Counted from the stretch's first letter, positions 37,613 to 51,090 are shown. The stretch is 64,000 nucleotides of DNA from Elephas maximus indicus (GCF_024166365.1 NC_064842.1:16339001-16403000); one strand, 5' to 3'. Numbers and translations: made by a program. Notes: generated from the sequence alone by a model not told the origin.

Positions 37613-37814
37613 CTCCAAAAACCAAACCCGTTGCCGTCAAATCCGACTCATAGCCATCCCATGTGTTACTGACAACCGTTTCACAGCGTTTTCTGGGCTG
37701 TAATCTTTATGGAAGCAGATTGCCAGGCCTTTCTTCTGAAGTGCTGCCGGCTGGGTTTGAACCGCCAACCTGTAGTTTAGTAGTCGAACACAAACTGTGT
37801 GCCACCCAGACAGC
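37613..37814 (-). repeat. AfroSINE
   Basis: 'aaaaaccaaacccgttgccg' to 'gtgccacccagacagc'. Confidence 0.9.
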
Positions 37815-38456
37815 CAATTTCTGCACAGGGCCAATCACCTGCCTCTAGGCTCTGGGCTCATGTGGCCCTGCAGCTCTCTGCTGCTGGGCTGGCCAGGGCA
37901 CACCAGGCCCCACTCTGGAGATGCAGGCAAGCTGTTGAGTATTTACAGGGCCTCTCAGCTCCTGGAGTCCCTCTACAACTGCACTCTTAGGGCAGGCACA
38001 AGTCTCTTTTGGCAAGCCAGCAGGTTCTACTAGCTGGCTCTGTCTTCCCATTCTCCCAGCACTGGGGTAACTGAGAAGGCCCCTACTCCAGCCTCCCCTT
38101 CGCAGCAGCTCATGTAAAGGAAGTCACCACCTTGCTCCCTCCCCACCTGGTACTGGCCACCAGCAATCCCACCTCATCCTCCATAGGGAGCTCTCTCTGC
38201 CCCCCTCTGGGTACATAACCTCAGCACACCAGGGAAGGGAAGGGGCTGTCCAGGGACAGAGCCAGGGTTCTTGCACCCTCTGCACACAGTGTGAGAGGAC
38301 TGGGGCGGGGCGGGGGGGTGGCTGCTAGTTAGTCCAAGCCAGACCCCAGGACTGCCCTTGCACGCCGGCCTCTCAGGAAGCCACGAAGACGGTCTAGGCA
38401 TCCAGCATGGCTGGCCTGACGCCCAGGCAAACGGGGGGCTCTGAGGAGCTGGCTCA

Positions 38457-39238
<782 letters not shown>

Positions 39239-39266
39239 CTAAAAACACGCACACAAACAGTCCTGC

Positions 39267-39402
39267 GTCAGAGAGAGGACCACTAGGTTCTCTTTCGGGT
39301 GAGTTCGGGGCAAGATAACTCATTACTTGTTGTCACAGAGTCAGAGAGAGGACCACTAGGTTCTCCTCAGGGTACGTCAGAGAGAGGACCACTAGGTTCT
39401 CC
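39267..39402. repeat. Local triplicated 26-bp motif
   Basis: A 26-bp unit beginning 'gtcagagagaggaccactag' occurs at 39267, 39340 and 39376. The two outer copies are followed by a shared segment containing 'aagataactca'. The cluster begins 29 bp upstream of the exon 3 acceptor. Confidence 0.9.
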
Positions 39403-40067
39403 TAGGATGAGTTCAGGGAAAGATAACTCACTGTCTGTTGTTACAGTGGGCTTGAGGACCCCCACCTCTCATTGATGCAATGCAGTCAGAGAGGGCTTGG
39501 ACCCATGCTACAGGCAAACTAAGCAGAATGCCCCGAAGCGAGGAGACCTTCAGGATGATGATTCAACAGGCTCAGGGTGCAGGTGGAAGGTGCAGAGTGT
39601 TCTCAATCCACTGCTGATCCTCATTCCATGCCACTTCCCCATCAGGGAAACAACTAAACCACACCCTTGCCCTTGCTCACGTCCCCTTTGTGGGCCTCGG
39701 TTTCCTCATCTGTCTGATGATGGGAGGGGGACAGCTGGGTCATCAGGCACTCTAGGACTCTGTAAAATGACCTCCCTGATCCTGACATCAGTGGCCCCCA
39801 CAGAGGAAGACTAGGGAGGGCCAGTATCCCCCGCTGTGACGTGATAGTTCACACTGTATGTGTATATGTGGTGGCTCCAGGGTACCTCTTGCCTATGAGC
39901 AGTTTGAGGAGAGACTTTAAAGGGAGTTCCCCAGGGACAGCCCCCCATGGTGTCAGTGTACACAGGGGCCCTGGAAACCATATGACAGGTGACAAACCCA
40001 CAGGTCCCTCTTCTGCTCTACACTGCTTCTGCTCAGGAATGTTTCTTAAGTGAAAACAGCCAGGACT

Positions 40068-40336
40068 GTCAGTGTATACATGAGTGTGTGAGGAAGTGTG
40101 TGTCAGTGTGTTACGTTTGAGTATAAGAGTGTATGAGTGTGTGTGTATACATGAGTGTGTGTAAGTGTGAGAATGTGTATACAGGAGAGTGTGAGAGGGA
40201 GTGTGTGTGTCTGTATCACTGCGTTTTTGAGTGTGTGTGAATGTATGAGTGTGTATATGTGAGTGTGTGTGTGACGGATGGAGTGTGTGAGAGTATGTGT
40301 GTGACAGTGTGTATGTGAATGTGAGTATGTGTGTTT
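40068..40336. repeat. TG-rich degenerate microsatellite
   Basis: About 270 bp of 'gtgtgtgagtgtatgag'-type sequence with many interruptions. Confidence 0.85.
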
Positions 40337-40613
40337 GGGGAAGGGGTGCTCCTTGGGCAGAAAGAAGAAGAGAACTCACACCTATTGATGCCTCGTTTTA
40401 TTTTCCCAAGCAGGCCAGGCTGGTATTGTGATTTTCACTTTGTAGTGCCCGAGCCTGAGAGGAGTATTTGGTGAGGCTGGAATTTAAATCCTCATTTATA
40501 CAACTACTTTTTAAAAAACTGAAACCCTTTTTTATCTTCCAGCAATAAACATTTCTCTAGAAAAATATCCCTTTATTAACTTTAATAAGAGTAGACTGTA
40601 AGGATGAAGATAA

Positions 40614-40826
40614 CAGTACAGCTGCCTTGGAATTGGAGTCAACTCCAACTCATTGCGACCCCATGTGTGTCAGAGTAGAACTGTGCTCCACAGACTTTTC
40701 AATGGCTGATTTTTCAAGCAGTAGATTGCCAGGCCTTTCTTCCGAGGCACTTCCGGGTGACTCAAACCTCCAACCTTTTGGTTAGCAGCCAAACACGTTA
40801 ACTGTTTGCACCACCCAGGGATTCTG
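40614..40826 (-). repeat. AfroSINE with 12-bp target-site duplication
   Basis: Minus-strand long-type copy flanked by perfect 'ggatgaagataa' at 40602-40613 and 40827-40838. Confidence 0.95.
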
Positions 40827-41329
40827 GGATGAAGATAAGGGTCCCCCAAAACATCAGCCCCTGATTGGTGTGATGGGAACCTGAACTGAGAAGCATTCAA
40901 GTTACCGAAAAAGAAGATCCCTGACCAGCAAAATGACAATACAAAAACCACGCGGACAGAACTGGGAAGGAAGAGAAGCTAGGAATTCTGCAGAAGAGGG
41001 AAATGGGGACAGTCCTGCCTTACAGACAAGCCCCTGAAGATGATGCCTTTCGACAGACAGTGACAGGGCCTTCTTTCCCTGTCCTGAATCCTGGGCATCG
41101 ATACAAAGGGCACTAGGGCCACAGAGGGACCATCTGTAGACGGGATGCCTGACAGGCACCCTGAGAAACCAGCACAGCCCTCAGCTGTGGAAGCTGCTGG
41201 ATCTCAAGGTTAAATTTGCCTCCTCTTTTTTTTTTAAATTCCTCTTTGCTGAGATTCAGCGGCCTCTGTCAAGTTTTCAAGTTAAAATCTGTTTCAGGAA
41301 GGCATTCTTCCCTACTGATTCTGGTCTTT

Positions 41330-41490
41330 TTTCTTTTTTTTAATAATTTATTTTATTTTTGTTGTTGAGAATATACACAGAACATACACTAATTCAACAA
41401 TTTCTACACATACAATTCAGTGACATTCATTAAATTCTTCAGGTTGAGCAACTGTCCTCGCCCTCCTTTTCCAAGCTGTTGACCCTGGCC
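41330..41490 (-). repeat. L1-like 3' UTR repeat
   Basis: 'tttctacacatacaattcag' through 'gagcaactgtcctcgccctc' matches 1690-1790. Confidence 0.6.
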
Positions 41491-42295
41491 ATTTTTATCC
41501 CTATCACCCGAACGCCAAGACTGATGCCATTCATAAGCGAAGGCAGCACTCTGCAGGGCCTTGTGACAAGAGGGCCAGGCCTTTACTGAAAAGGTTGTTT
41601 TTCCCAGATCCTTCTGATGGAGGGCACCAAAGACGGCTAATGAAGGTGGAGGTATTTCTTATCAACGCACCCAGAAGGCTACACAAACAATCTGGGCAGA
41701 CGACGCACAGGGTGACGATGGAAAAAGCTCGTTAGGCATGATGAGCCAAGTAGGGTTTGTCCACAGCTGTGGAAGCCATTAAGGCAGGTCCAGAGGAAAA
41801 CTGCAAGGCAAACACCACCTGTGGATCATGTCTTTGCAACCAGAGCTCAGAGAGTGCCTCAGCCCTCTGCCCAAAAGACACAGCGTGGGCATGCAGGGCC
41901 CTCGGAGGAAGACCGTGGCCACAGTAATGATCCCACCAGCCCAGCCCCAGGGCCATCTAAGCAGGGCGGGCAAAGAGTTACCCACTCAGGTTATGCTCAC
42001 ACGCCCTTCTGGTTAATTAAAAGTCAGAAGACTGGAATTTCCTGTTCACTATTCTGGGTCAGTGTGGGCCTCTCTGAGCCTCAAGCTTCCTTATTTGCGT
42101 CTTCATTTCTGAATTTTATAACTGGAGTAATATCTTCAGTGTGAATTTCAAGACCTTAAAATTCAAAAGCAGGGGGTTGAAAAAAAAAACTTCCGAAAAA
42201 TGTTCTGAGGTTCCCAGGAAAATGGTTTGTTGACCTATAAAACCCCGTGAGAATGGCTGATGGCCCCTATCGCTCTCACTGAACTCGTATTTGTG

Positions 42296-42448
42296 GACCA
42301 CCTAGTGGTTAAGAACTTGGCTGCTAACTAAAAGGTCTGTAGTTTTACAGACCAGTCGCTCCTTGGAGACGTTATGGGACAGTTCTACGTCCTATAGGGT
42401 TGCTATGAGTCGGAATCAATTTGATGGCAACGGGTTTAGTGGGTTTGA
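42296..42448 (+). repeat. AfroSINE, diverged
   Basis: Sense copy: 'tggttaagaacttggctgct', 'tatgagtcggaatcaattt' and tail 'ggcaacgggtttagtggg'. The B-box region is rearranged. Confidence 0.88.
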
Positions 42449-42539
42449 AGGGCATGCCAGGAGGATCATGAAAGAAATCTCCTAGTGGTCCTTGCCTACA
42501 GCCTGACCAGGGACAGAGAGGTTATAACTGCATTCCAAC

Positions 42540-42800
42540 AAGTGGGGCCACTGGACCTTGTCAGTGACAAATGTTAAGGAAGTCCTACTATGTGCTAAGC
42601 GCTGTGCTGGGTGTATGGTGAGTGGGCTAGTCCTCGTCCACAGGGGCTCAGAGTCCAGTGGAGGGAAGATGGCCTGAGTTAGAACCCAGTAACCACTGTG
42701 GGGTGGACAAGAAACCTTACACCAGCTGTGCAACCTCGGACAAACCAATGACTGCTCTGAGCTTCATTCCGTCTTCTCCTCCTGAACTGGACGTGGTGAG
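42540..42800. repeat. MIR-like sequence
   Basis: 'actatgtgctaagcgctgtg' and 'gtgcaacctcggacaaacc' resemble MIR elements of both orientations. Borders unclear. Confidence 0.45.
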
Positions 42801-44442
42801 AGGATGGAATGAGGACCCCAGGGGAGGCGTTCGGTGACCAGTGAGGGGTCATGGAGGCTGGTGACTGCTGGGAAGGGTAAGCATCATGAAGGCTGTGGGC
42901 TGCACCCACTGAAGTAGCTTGGAGGCATTCTCAAGGGGGAGGAAAGAAATGCTGGCTGCAGGGGGGTGGGGGAGGAGGACAGAGGCTGGGGACTGGGATT
43001 TGCAACAGTTGGGAAGCAGAATGCTGGGAGCAGAAGCCGGAAGCGGTAGGAGATGAGGGTGAGCAGCCAAGCAGCCTGGACTTGGGGAGCGAGGTAAGGG
43101 GGAGGCTGGGTGAGCAGCCAAGTCCTGGCTTAGTGCCCTCCTCACAGGCTCTCCTGGACAAGTTACTGACCCTCCTTGGGTCCCTATTTTCTTATCTGTA
43201 AAATAGGAAAATACGTAGATTCCCTAACCCGGAGGATAGCGCTCTTAGAAGATGGCGGGCACGGGGTGTTTGTGGAAGAGTCTTTAGCCCTTTGTGTTTG
43301 AGGACAGGGCACAGTATCTCTGAAGTCACCCGGGACGGTCAGGCTGCTGCCACGTGAAGATGCTGCCATAGTTACTAAGCAATAAAGACTGCAGAGCCTC
43401 GGGCTGGGCCAGGCCCACACTACTGGGGGTCCACCTCTCCGGAGAGCTGCAGAGACACCCTCGGGTGGGGGCCTGTGGCCCTAGAAGACAGTAGGGACAG
43501 ATGCTGGGAAAGGCGGTGCAGCCCAAGCCCAGCAGGGACATTAGAAGCCGTGAGGCCGCTAGTCCCAGGACCTCTCTATGGAGGCGAAAAACCCAAAAAG
43601 GAGGGATGCTCCAGGGCTGGGGGTCCTCTGACAGTTCAAAGGATCCAAGAGCCTCCTGAGAGACACCCCAGGCCCTCCTAGCAACATTAAGTTCTGAATA
43701 CAGGGGCACCTTTCCAGCTTTGGCTTCCTTTTCCCACTCCTCCTCCATTAGGGGTCATTTCTTCAGCAGAAAAGTGGGCCCCGAATGGCCAAAGGCATGA
43801 GAGTCCTCCCATCCCAAGGCTGCTCAGCCCTAACCGGGAAGAGGGCGGTGGAATATCTCATTCGCAGAGGAACGCTGGGAACCTGTCCCAGGAGACTTCC
43901 TTACTCTCTGCTGGCAGCCACATGCAGGGGTTTTCCAGGTGCAAGGTACATCCCATTCTGGCGCTGCTCAGTTGCCACTTTGGGCTTAGCCACCAGTCGA
44001 CACAGGTTTAGGCTCTCACCTGCAGCAGATCAGAGCAGCTAGATATTTCTAGACTCTGCGGTTCAAACTCCACACATGCCTTTGTGATGTCCTTGGGAAC
44101 GTTTCAAGGGAAAGGAAAGCACCACAGAGCTGACGTAGAGGGCCCTGGGGTGGGGCTGGAGGACACGCGGGTTTTATTTTGATTCTATGTTGGGTGTTCA
44201 AACCAATTGAAGACTAGGAGTGAGGTCTTTCCGGTGGGCCCTTTGGCATTAAGGGCTTAGGTGAGGCTCAGCGAAACAAATCTTTAGATTCCTGCACCTC
44301 TGGGTTAAACAAGCGCTAGCTTTCACTCTGTTCTTTTTTATGAGTACTGGGCACAGCCTTCCACTAATCTCTTTCCAAAGCACTTTGCTGATGTTATTCC
44401 TGCCTATTACAGCCTTGCCACCACACGCCTGTTAGTTGGTCA

Positions 44443-44838
44443 TACTGTGATGGCTTGCATGAGAATTCAAGAATGTCGTTGTGATGCTGGAACCTATGCC
44501 ATTGGTATTCCATATACTAGCAGGGTCACCCACAGTCGACAGGTTTCAGTGGCGCTTACAGACTAAGATAAACTAGGAAGAAAGGCCTGGCAATCTACGT
44601 CCAAAAATTAGTCAATGAAAACCCTACGAATCATAATAGAACACTGTCCAATACAGTGATGGAAGATGAGCTCTCTAGGTTGGAAGGCACTCAAAATGCA
44701 CAGTGGCTGCAACAATGGACTCCAGCATACCTACAACTGTGAAGATGGTGCAGGACCGCGCAGCGTTTTGTTGTGTCGTACAGGGAGTTGCCATGAGCTG
44801 GAGCCGACTCTCAACAGGACTAACAACAACAACACGAT
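44443..44838 (+). repeat. Internally deleted RTE/BovB-type element
   Basis: The RTE 5' segment ('gtgatgctggaacctatgcc') runs to 'ggaaggcactcaaaa' and jumps directly to the 3' end ('gtggctgcaacaatggac'), ending in 'aacaacaacaac'. The junction differs from that in 17993-18425. Confidence 0.85.
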
Positions 44839-45297
44839 ACTACAGCCCCGACCCTGAGCAGCAAAAACCTAGCTCTGGAAGACGCAGGGTTTCACGCTAA
44901 ACCCTGCCTGCGCCAAGAATGAGGGGGCCCAGCTCATTCAGAGAAGTTGAGAAGGAAAAGATCAGAAAACAGCCAGTAGGGGGATGCGGCAGCCTCCAGC
45001 AGCCTCCAGACCTCTCACCTTGCTGAAGCTCCTCAAGGCAGTTTCCTCCCCTTATCTGCTTGTACCTGTCTTTGACAGGAGCTAGAATACTCAGTGTGGA
45101 AAGAGAGTTGTAGTGGGAAAGAAAAACAAACAAACAGAAAAAACTGACAGAACAAAACCCAACCCTCTTCGTGTTTGAGGTGACAGGAAGTCACAGTGGA
45201 AGGGTGTCTTGAACCAGACAAACACCAGAGAACATTCTCCAGCAACAAAAAGACTGCAAAAGATCAGGTGTCGTGGAGTAGCTTCAGATTCAGGGAG

Positions 45298-45475
45298 AAC
45301 CCCGGGTGCTGCAGAGAGTTAATGTGCTCGGTTGCTGACTTAAAGGTTGGAGATTCAAATCTACCCAGGGGTGGCTCGGAAGAAGGGCCTGGGGATCTAC
45401 TTCAGGAAAAATCAGCCACTGAAAACCTTATGGAGCACAGTTCTACTCTGACACACACGGGTCACCACAGAAAGA
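45298..45475 (+). repeat. AfroSINE, long subfamily
   Basis: 'ccccgggtgctgcagagagt', 'gattcaaatctacccagggg' and 'actgaaaaccttatggagca'. Confidence 0.88.
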
Positions 45476-45477
45476 CT

Positions 45478-45870
45478 GTTGTTGTAGGTGCCATCGAGTC
45501 TGTTCCAAATCATAACGACCTTATGCACACAGAATGAAACACTGCCCGGTCCTATGCCATCCTCACAATTGTTATGCTTGAGCCCATTGTTGCAACCACT
45601 GTGTCAATCCGTCTAGTGCCTTCCAACCTGAGGGGCTTATCTTCTGGCACTCTATCAGACAATGTTCCAGTGTTATTCGTAAGGTTTTCACTGGCTAATT
45701 CTTTTCAGATGTAGACGGCCAGGTCCTTTTTCCTAGTCTGTCTTAGTCTGGAAGTTCAGCTGGAACCTGTCTGCCATGCGTGACCCTGCTGGTATTTGAA
45801 TACTAGTGGCATAGCTTCCAGCATCACAGCAACACGCCAAGCCCCCACAGTACAAAAAACTACAAAGCTA
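45478..45870 (-). repeat. Internally deleted RTE/BovB-type element
   Basis: Minus-strand copy beginning at its 3' end ('gttgttgtaggtgccatcga') and ending with the RTE 5' sequence ('catagcttccagcatcacag'). It is inverted relative to 44443-44838. Confidence 0.85.
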
Positions 45871-46062
45871 CAACGAAAGCAAGCCTCTCCTCACAGCTCA
45901 GGTACTACCTGCACCATATAACCTGTGAGGAGGACACTGGAAGCTTTCGGAAGCTCAAGGGCATAATACATCCCGTTCCATCTTTCCCTGTCCCCCTTTT
46001 CCCAAAGATTTCTGGTCCCCAGAGCAGAGCTGAATCTATTCCCTAGAGGCCAATGCCTTCCA

Positions 46063-46250
46063 CTATTGTTAGCTGCTAGAGAGTGGCCTCGGCTCATGGT
46101 GACCCCATGCACAGTGGAACAAAACACTGCTGGGTCCTGCCATTCCCATGATGGTTTGCAGATCAGACCATTGTGATCCATAAGGTTTGCACTGGCTGAT
46201 TTCTGAGAAGCAGAACACGATCGACAGGCCGTTCTTTCTAAGAGGCCAGT
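46063..46250 (-). repeat. Partial copy of the tRNA-headed RTE-like SINE
   Basis: 'ttgttagctgctagagagtg', 'gatcagaccattgtgatcca' and 'cactggctgatttctgagaa' match the body of 56073-56392. The tRNA-like head is missing. Confidence 0.75.
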
Positions 46251-46789
46251 GCCTACGTGGGGCAAACTCGTTCTGCTCAACGTGCGGCACCTCACTGCTG
46301 AGAGTTTCTGTGTGGGGAAGCCCTCACCTCGCCACCTGTGGTTCCTCATCTCCACCTCTGGCCCTGTTTCAGGAGTTGCCACGGTCAAGACCGGGCAGGA
46401 GAAGCCACCCACTGGCCGGGTCTGCCTGAGCCCAGGCTGAGCCCAACAGAGGAAGCTTCGGGAGGGTCTCTGGTTCTGTGCGTTTATCTAGACCAAATTC
46501 CAGGCTGTCTGATGCAGCTCCTGCCTCCTGGGTGGACAGCACCCTCTGGCTGGTTCTCCCAGTCAGTCATCCCGAGGTGCTGCTGGGAAACGCTGCCTTA
46601 AACAAACAGAACAATTAACTGGGCTAGCCTCAAAGTCTGGCCTTCGCCTGCCATAAAGCAGGCAAAGAAGGGCAGGCCTGAGGGCTGGTGGCTGGTGGAC
46701 AGGAGGAGGAAGAGGGAGGAAAGCAGGGACTCAGCACTTACCTAGCACTGGTTGTGGGGATGAAGGGGCCTCTGGCTACCCATTTGGCG

Positions 46790-46963
46790 TCCCGGGGTGG
46801 GTAAACAGTTAAGACACTTGGCTGATAAACAAAGAGTTTGAGTCCATCCAGAGGTGCCTTGGAAGAAAGTCCTGGCAATCTACTTCTGAATAGCACAGAG
46901 TTCTACTGTCACACACATGGGGTCGCCATAAGTCGGAGTCGACTCAACAGCAACCATTTACTG
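46790..46963 (+). repeat. AfroSINE, long subfamily
   Basis: 'gggtgggtaaacagttaaga' head to 'gtcggagtcgactcaacagc' tail. Confidence 0.88.
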
Positions 46964-47504
46964 GTGTAGGTCTGAACCTCTGGAGGGACTGGAGCCCCCA
47001 GCAGCTGGCCCTATGGCCCCTTGCTGGGGAACTGAGAGGCCACCAAGGCTAGCTAGCCTGCAGGTCTTGGAGGAGAGAGACCAAATCTGATAGGCTGTGA
47101 GGGAGGGCATCTGCCCACCGGGAATCTGGTCAGAGACTCCGGAAGTGAGTTTAAGCTTCCGGGCAGGCACAGGCTCTGCTCCATTTCTTATCAAGCCCCT
47201 GGCATTACTCTTTGTACCCGGCAGCAATGCCTGGACTATTTCAGAGAAGCAGGCCTTCTGAAGACAGCTACTTACAACCCCAAGTTTACCCTAAGACAGC
47301 CAGCCCTTCCTCCGGCTTCCTTGCTCTCCGGCTGCCAGGCTGACAGCCTTTCACTGCCCTGGGATTAAGGGCTGAAGCACAGACCCCTTCTCTCTCTCCG
47401 TCTGGCTTCCGTCTAAGATGCTCACATCCCCAGTGGAAGGCAGGCCATAGCTGGGTTCTGTCTCCAGGAGACAGCAGCATGATGGAGCACAGCACGATAC
47501 AGGT

Positions 47505-47670
47505 TTTGGATTTAAAATGAATCCTTGCTCCACCACCTCCCTGCTGTAGCTAAGGGTAAGCCTTTGAACTTCTCAAAACCTCAGTTTTCTCATCTGTGAC
47601 CTAGGCATAACAACAAGGCATGTGCCCTGTCCACCCCATAGGGTTATAGTGAGCATTCGGTGAGGTGATA
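47505..47670 (+). repeat. MIR SINE
   Basis: 'aatccttgctccaccacctc', 'acctcagttttctcatctgt' and 'agggttatagtgagcattcg'. Confidence 0.75.
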
Positions 47671-47683
47671 CATACATACCACC

Positions 47684-47897
47684 AGTTACCAGTTGCCGTC
47701 CAGTTGACTCTGATTCATGGTGACTCCATGTATGTCACAGTAGAACTGTGCTTCATGCAGTTTTCAGTGGCTGAGTTTTTGGAAGGGGACCACCAGGCCT
47801 TTCTTCTAAGGTGCCTCTGGGTGAACCCGAACTGCCAACCTTTCAGTTAGTAGCTGAGCATGTTAGCGTGTAAACCGTTTGCTCCACCCAGGGATGC
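47684..47897 (-). repeat. AfroSINE, long subfamily
   Basis: 'gttaccagttgccgtccagt' to 'ctccacccagggatgcc'. Confidence 0.9.
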
Positions 47898-48784
47898 CAC
47901 TTACTTACAGGTGCTCTGCATACTGTCAAAAGACAAGCAAAGCTTCGATGTTCACTTTGTTCTTTAGACATGTGTCTAATGGAAATAATTTTCTTTTCCA
48001 AGGCTGAGCAATCTGGCAAGAAGCCAGCCGGGCACTTGCAGAGGGCCAGCTCATTGCCTGGTGACAGGAAAATGTGCTATGTGGGATTAACTGCTTTCAA
48101 AGCCTGGGGAGTGGGCAGGCCAGCTCCTGCTACGTCACCCAGTAGTGCGCAGAGCCATGCTAGGGCTCAGGTGTCTTGACTTCGGTTTCTGGTTCAGAAA
48201 GTCAGGAAAAGTTGCAAAAAGGAGAAAGAATGGGTCCCGTGAGGCAGCCCACCCCCTGGTTTTGAGAGAAATCCAGCCATTCCCAAGTTTGGAAACATTT
48301 CCCATTTCATACATTTGAACTCCACTAGGCACAGGTGAAAACAGTATTTTCGGCCTGAATAGTGAGATCGCTCAACAGATTCCATTTTCTAAAGGAGGTT
48401 TATGCACTTAACTCTCTTCCTCTTTGACTTCTTCCTGCAATTTTCTACTTTCTTCCTCCAGAACTTCCTTTTTTAGGGAAATAGTCCAGTCTCTTGACCA
48501 ACTTATTTTTAGGTAATTATTTTTTTTTTTATAAATAAGGAGTCGCTCATTTTTTTTTTTCTTTTCTTTTTTAAGTAAAGAGGATGGGGAAATCTCTAAA
48601 ATATCAGAAAAGGGAACTATTTCTGGACCCAGTGGCTCTCCACAACAATAGAATATTCCTAGACGAATCCTATTCTGCGCACACACTTGTGCGCACCCCC
48701 GTGCGTGTGTGTGCACGCATATTGGCGAGTAGTGATGATAGCCTGGCTTACCAGAGAAAGAGGCAAAGAAATTACACGTTCAGC

Positions 48785-48930
48785 ACCTAACATGTTGCTA
48801 GGCACTGTGCTGATGTCTCACTGAACCCTCCCTCTCAATTCTGATACAGTTATCTCCACTGTGCAGATGACGAAACAGGTTAAGTGGCTAAGTAACACCT
48901 AACCAAGGTCACATGGCTTCCTGGTTTGCA
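48785..48930 (-). repeat. MIR SINE
   Basis: 'tgctaggcactgtgctgatg', 'cactgtgcagatgacgaaac' and 'aaccaaggtcacatggc' are MIR in antisense. Confidence 0.7.
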
Positions 48931-49087
48931 TCGTTAATTCCGAGGATTTTGTTTCAGCCAACAGGATTGCTGGGCCCCCATCAGCTGGCTCTCTTGACCT
49001 CTCCCCCAGTTAAAAAGAGGCCTCAGGGAAACAGCCAGAGCTTTGTCGGAAGAGTGACCTTTCAGATGGCACAGGCCTGAATGAAGT

Positions 49088-49162
49088 CCTGCGCTGCGCT
49101 GCGCTGCGCTGCCCTGCCCTGCCCTGCGCTGCCCTGCCCTGCCCTGCCCTGCCCTGCCCTCC
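49088..49162. repeat. CTGCC/CTGCG pentanucleotide repeat
   Basis: About 15 pentamer units: first gctgc-g units, then gctgc-c/ccctg units, with one G-type unit inside the C-type block. Pure pentamer periodicity. Confidence 0.95.
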
Positions 49163-49859
49163 CTTCCAAGTCTGTTCTCAGAACGTCCTCACTGACACAC
49201 ACTGAGGGAGACACACTGAACAAAGCGCTGAAAGAGGACGGAGGGCGCCTCTGCCCAGGGAAGGTTCGTTCTGCGTCAGCGCCTTTGTTCTGTATTTGCA
49301 AAAGTCTGGGTGAAAGCCACTGAATTTTCCATGTTTGGAAAAAATGCTTTTTTCTTCCTTCTTCTTCTTTGGTTGTCTTAAAAAAGCGGTTAGGGTTTCC
49401 CTAGTGATCATAATTTCCTTCGCTGGGGAAAAGCCTGGTCCTTCTCCCAGGCTGCAGAGCAGAGACTGTGCCAACTTTGTTCGTTGTATTCACGCTGGCA
49501 CAGCCCCTCCTGAGGCGGCAGCTGGGTGCGAGCCCAGGCAGGTAGCGCCCCTGGCTCAACAGCTCCCTCCTGGAGCGCTGGTTAGAAACCTGGCTGGGGC
49601 CAAAAGCGAAACTGGCGGGCGCCTGCCAAAAGTGAGCTGTGTGCTTGGAGGGGAGGAGGCAGAGTCTTTCAAAACCAAGACACTGCGTGAGGATCGGAAA
49701 AAATTAAGCCCAAGGGTTTGGCAGGGCAGGTAGCTCAAGCTAAAAATAAGAGCCTGAATGTTAAGACTAACTGCCTCCCTACTTTTACAAACAAGAACAG
49801 TCCCCTAAATAACGAGTGCAAAAACAGTTTTTGAAAAAGACCCAAGTAATTTTTTATTT

Positions 49860-50070
49860 GGAGTCCCTGGGTGGTGCAGATCGTTAATGCATTCAGCTAC
49901 TAACCAAAAGATTGGAGGTTGGAGTCTACAGAGAGGTGCCTCAGGAGAAAGGTCTGGCAATCTACTTCTAAAAAATCAGCCATTGACAACTATGGAGCAC
50001 AGTGCTACTCTGACACACACAGGGATGCCACGAATCAGAGTCAACTCGACAGCAACTGGTAGGTTGGTAG
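49860..50070 (+). repeat. AfroSINE with 14-bp target-site duplication
   Basis: Sense long-type copy ('gagtccctgggtggtgcaga') flanked by perfect 'gtaattttttattt' at 49846-49859 and 50071-50084. Confidence 0.96.
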
Positions 50071-50954
50071 GTAATTTTTTATTTAATATCCACCCCTACA
50101 TACCCCCCCGCCCCCACACACTCAATGTTCCCACTTGTTGGGTGATATAGAACACTTTTCACAGAGTTCACTATTGGGCATAATTTTTTTTTTTTTTTTA
50201 CCTGTCCTTTTAAGAACCCACTTCTTAGTGGGATAGGGTGGGAATTATGCTGAGTCGTGGGGTGGGTGAAGTACCTCTCTCAGAATCAAGCTGCTGGGTT
50301 GGGCAAGAGAATAGGGCAGCTCTGCCTGCCTGGTCAGGATGGTTGGTCCTCACCGGCCCCTGCTGGCAGGGACCCCATGGCTATTGCTGATGTGACAGGA
50401 AGAGCTGGCTTTGAACTCTTGGGGTCAGGGCTCTGTCCTCTCCACTCCTAACAGAGAAGCGAGGGCTGCTATGCTTGGGGTTTGGAGTGTGTGAGCTTGG
50501 TCAGGCCAGAGGCCGTAGCTCCCTGTTTTAAGATGGGTGTTCCTGATGTCTGTGTTCAAACCCCCGGCTCAGCCTTTAGGAGGCACACCACCTTGGTCTA
50601 CCCACTTCCAGCCACACGTCTGAAAAAGCCAGGAAAAGCCTGAGTGGCTGCCCAGCTGAGCCCTCTTGATTAGCTGCCTTCTTTCCTGTTGCAGCTAGAG
50701 ACCCAGTTTCCAGGCCAAGGGTGGCGCCCAGTTTGGCACCCACGGGCCCTGCATCATGGCTACTCTTTTTCCCCACCATCACCTATATGCCCAGCCAGGG
50801 GAAGCTGCCAGAGGCCCAGCTCGGAAGGGCACGGCTGCTGAGTGCTCCTTGACCACCCACGAGGAGGTGGCAGGTCCCAGCAAGGACACAGGGTCACCCC
50901 AGATACCTTCTCACTCTCACTTCCCACAGCTCTCTCCCTGGTGCTCCCTCTTGC

Positions 50955-51090
50955 ATCCAGCCGGGCAGGCCCTTCTTGTTCCAAAACTGCCCCACCTCCA
51001 GATCTCTGTCCATTCAGATGTTCTGTCTGGAACGTTCTCCCTCCTCCTCCTGTTTATTCACATCCCACCTATCCATCCAGCCTAGCCCTC
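50955..51090 (+). repeat. Possible L2 LINE fragment
   Basis: 'gttctgtctggaacgttctc' and 'tttattcacatcccacct' follow the L2 3'-end pattern loosely. Confidence 0.45.

Noticed and set aside
39267..39402. CRISPR-like spaced repeats
   Set aside because: Only three units, irregular spacing, mammalian intron context.
49335..49733. Plus-strand 132-codon frame
   Set aside because: Starts at TTG, compositionally biased, no homology recognised; intronic.
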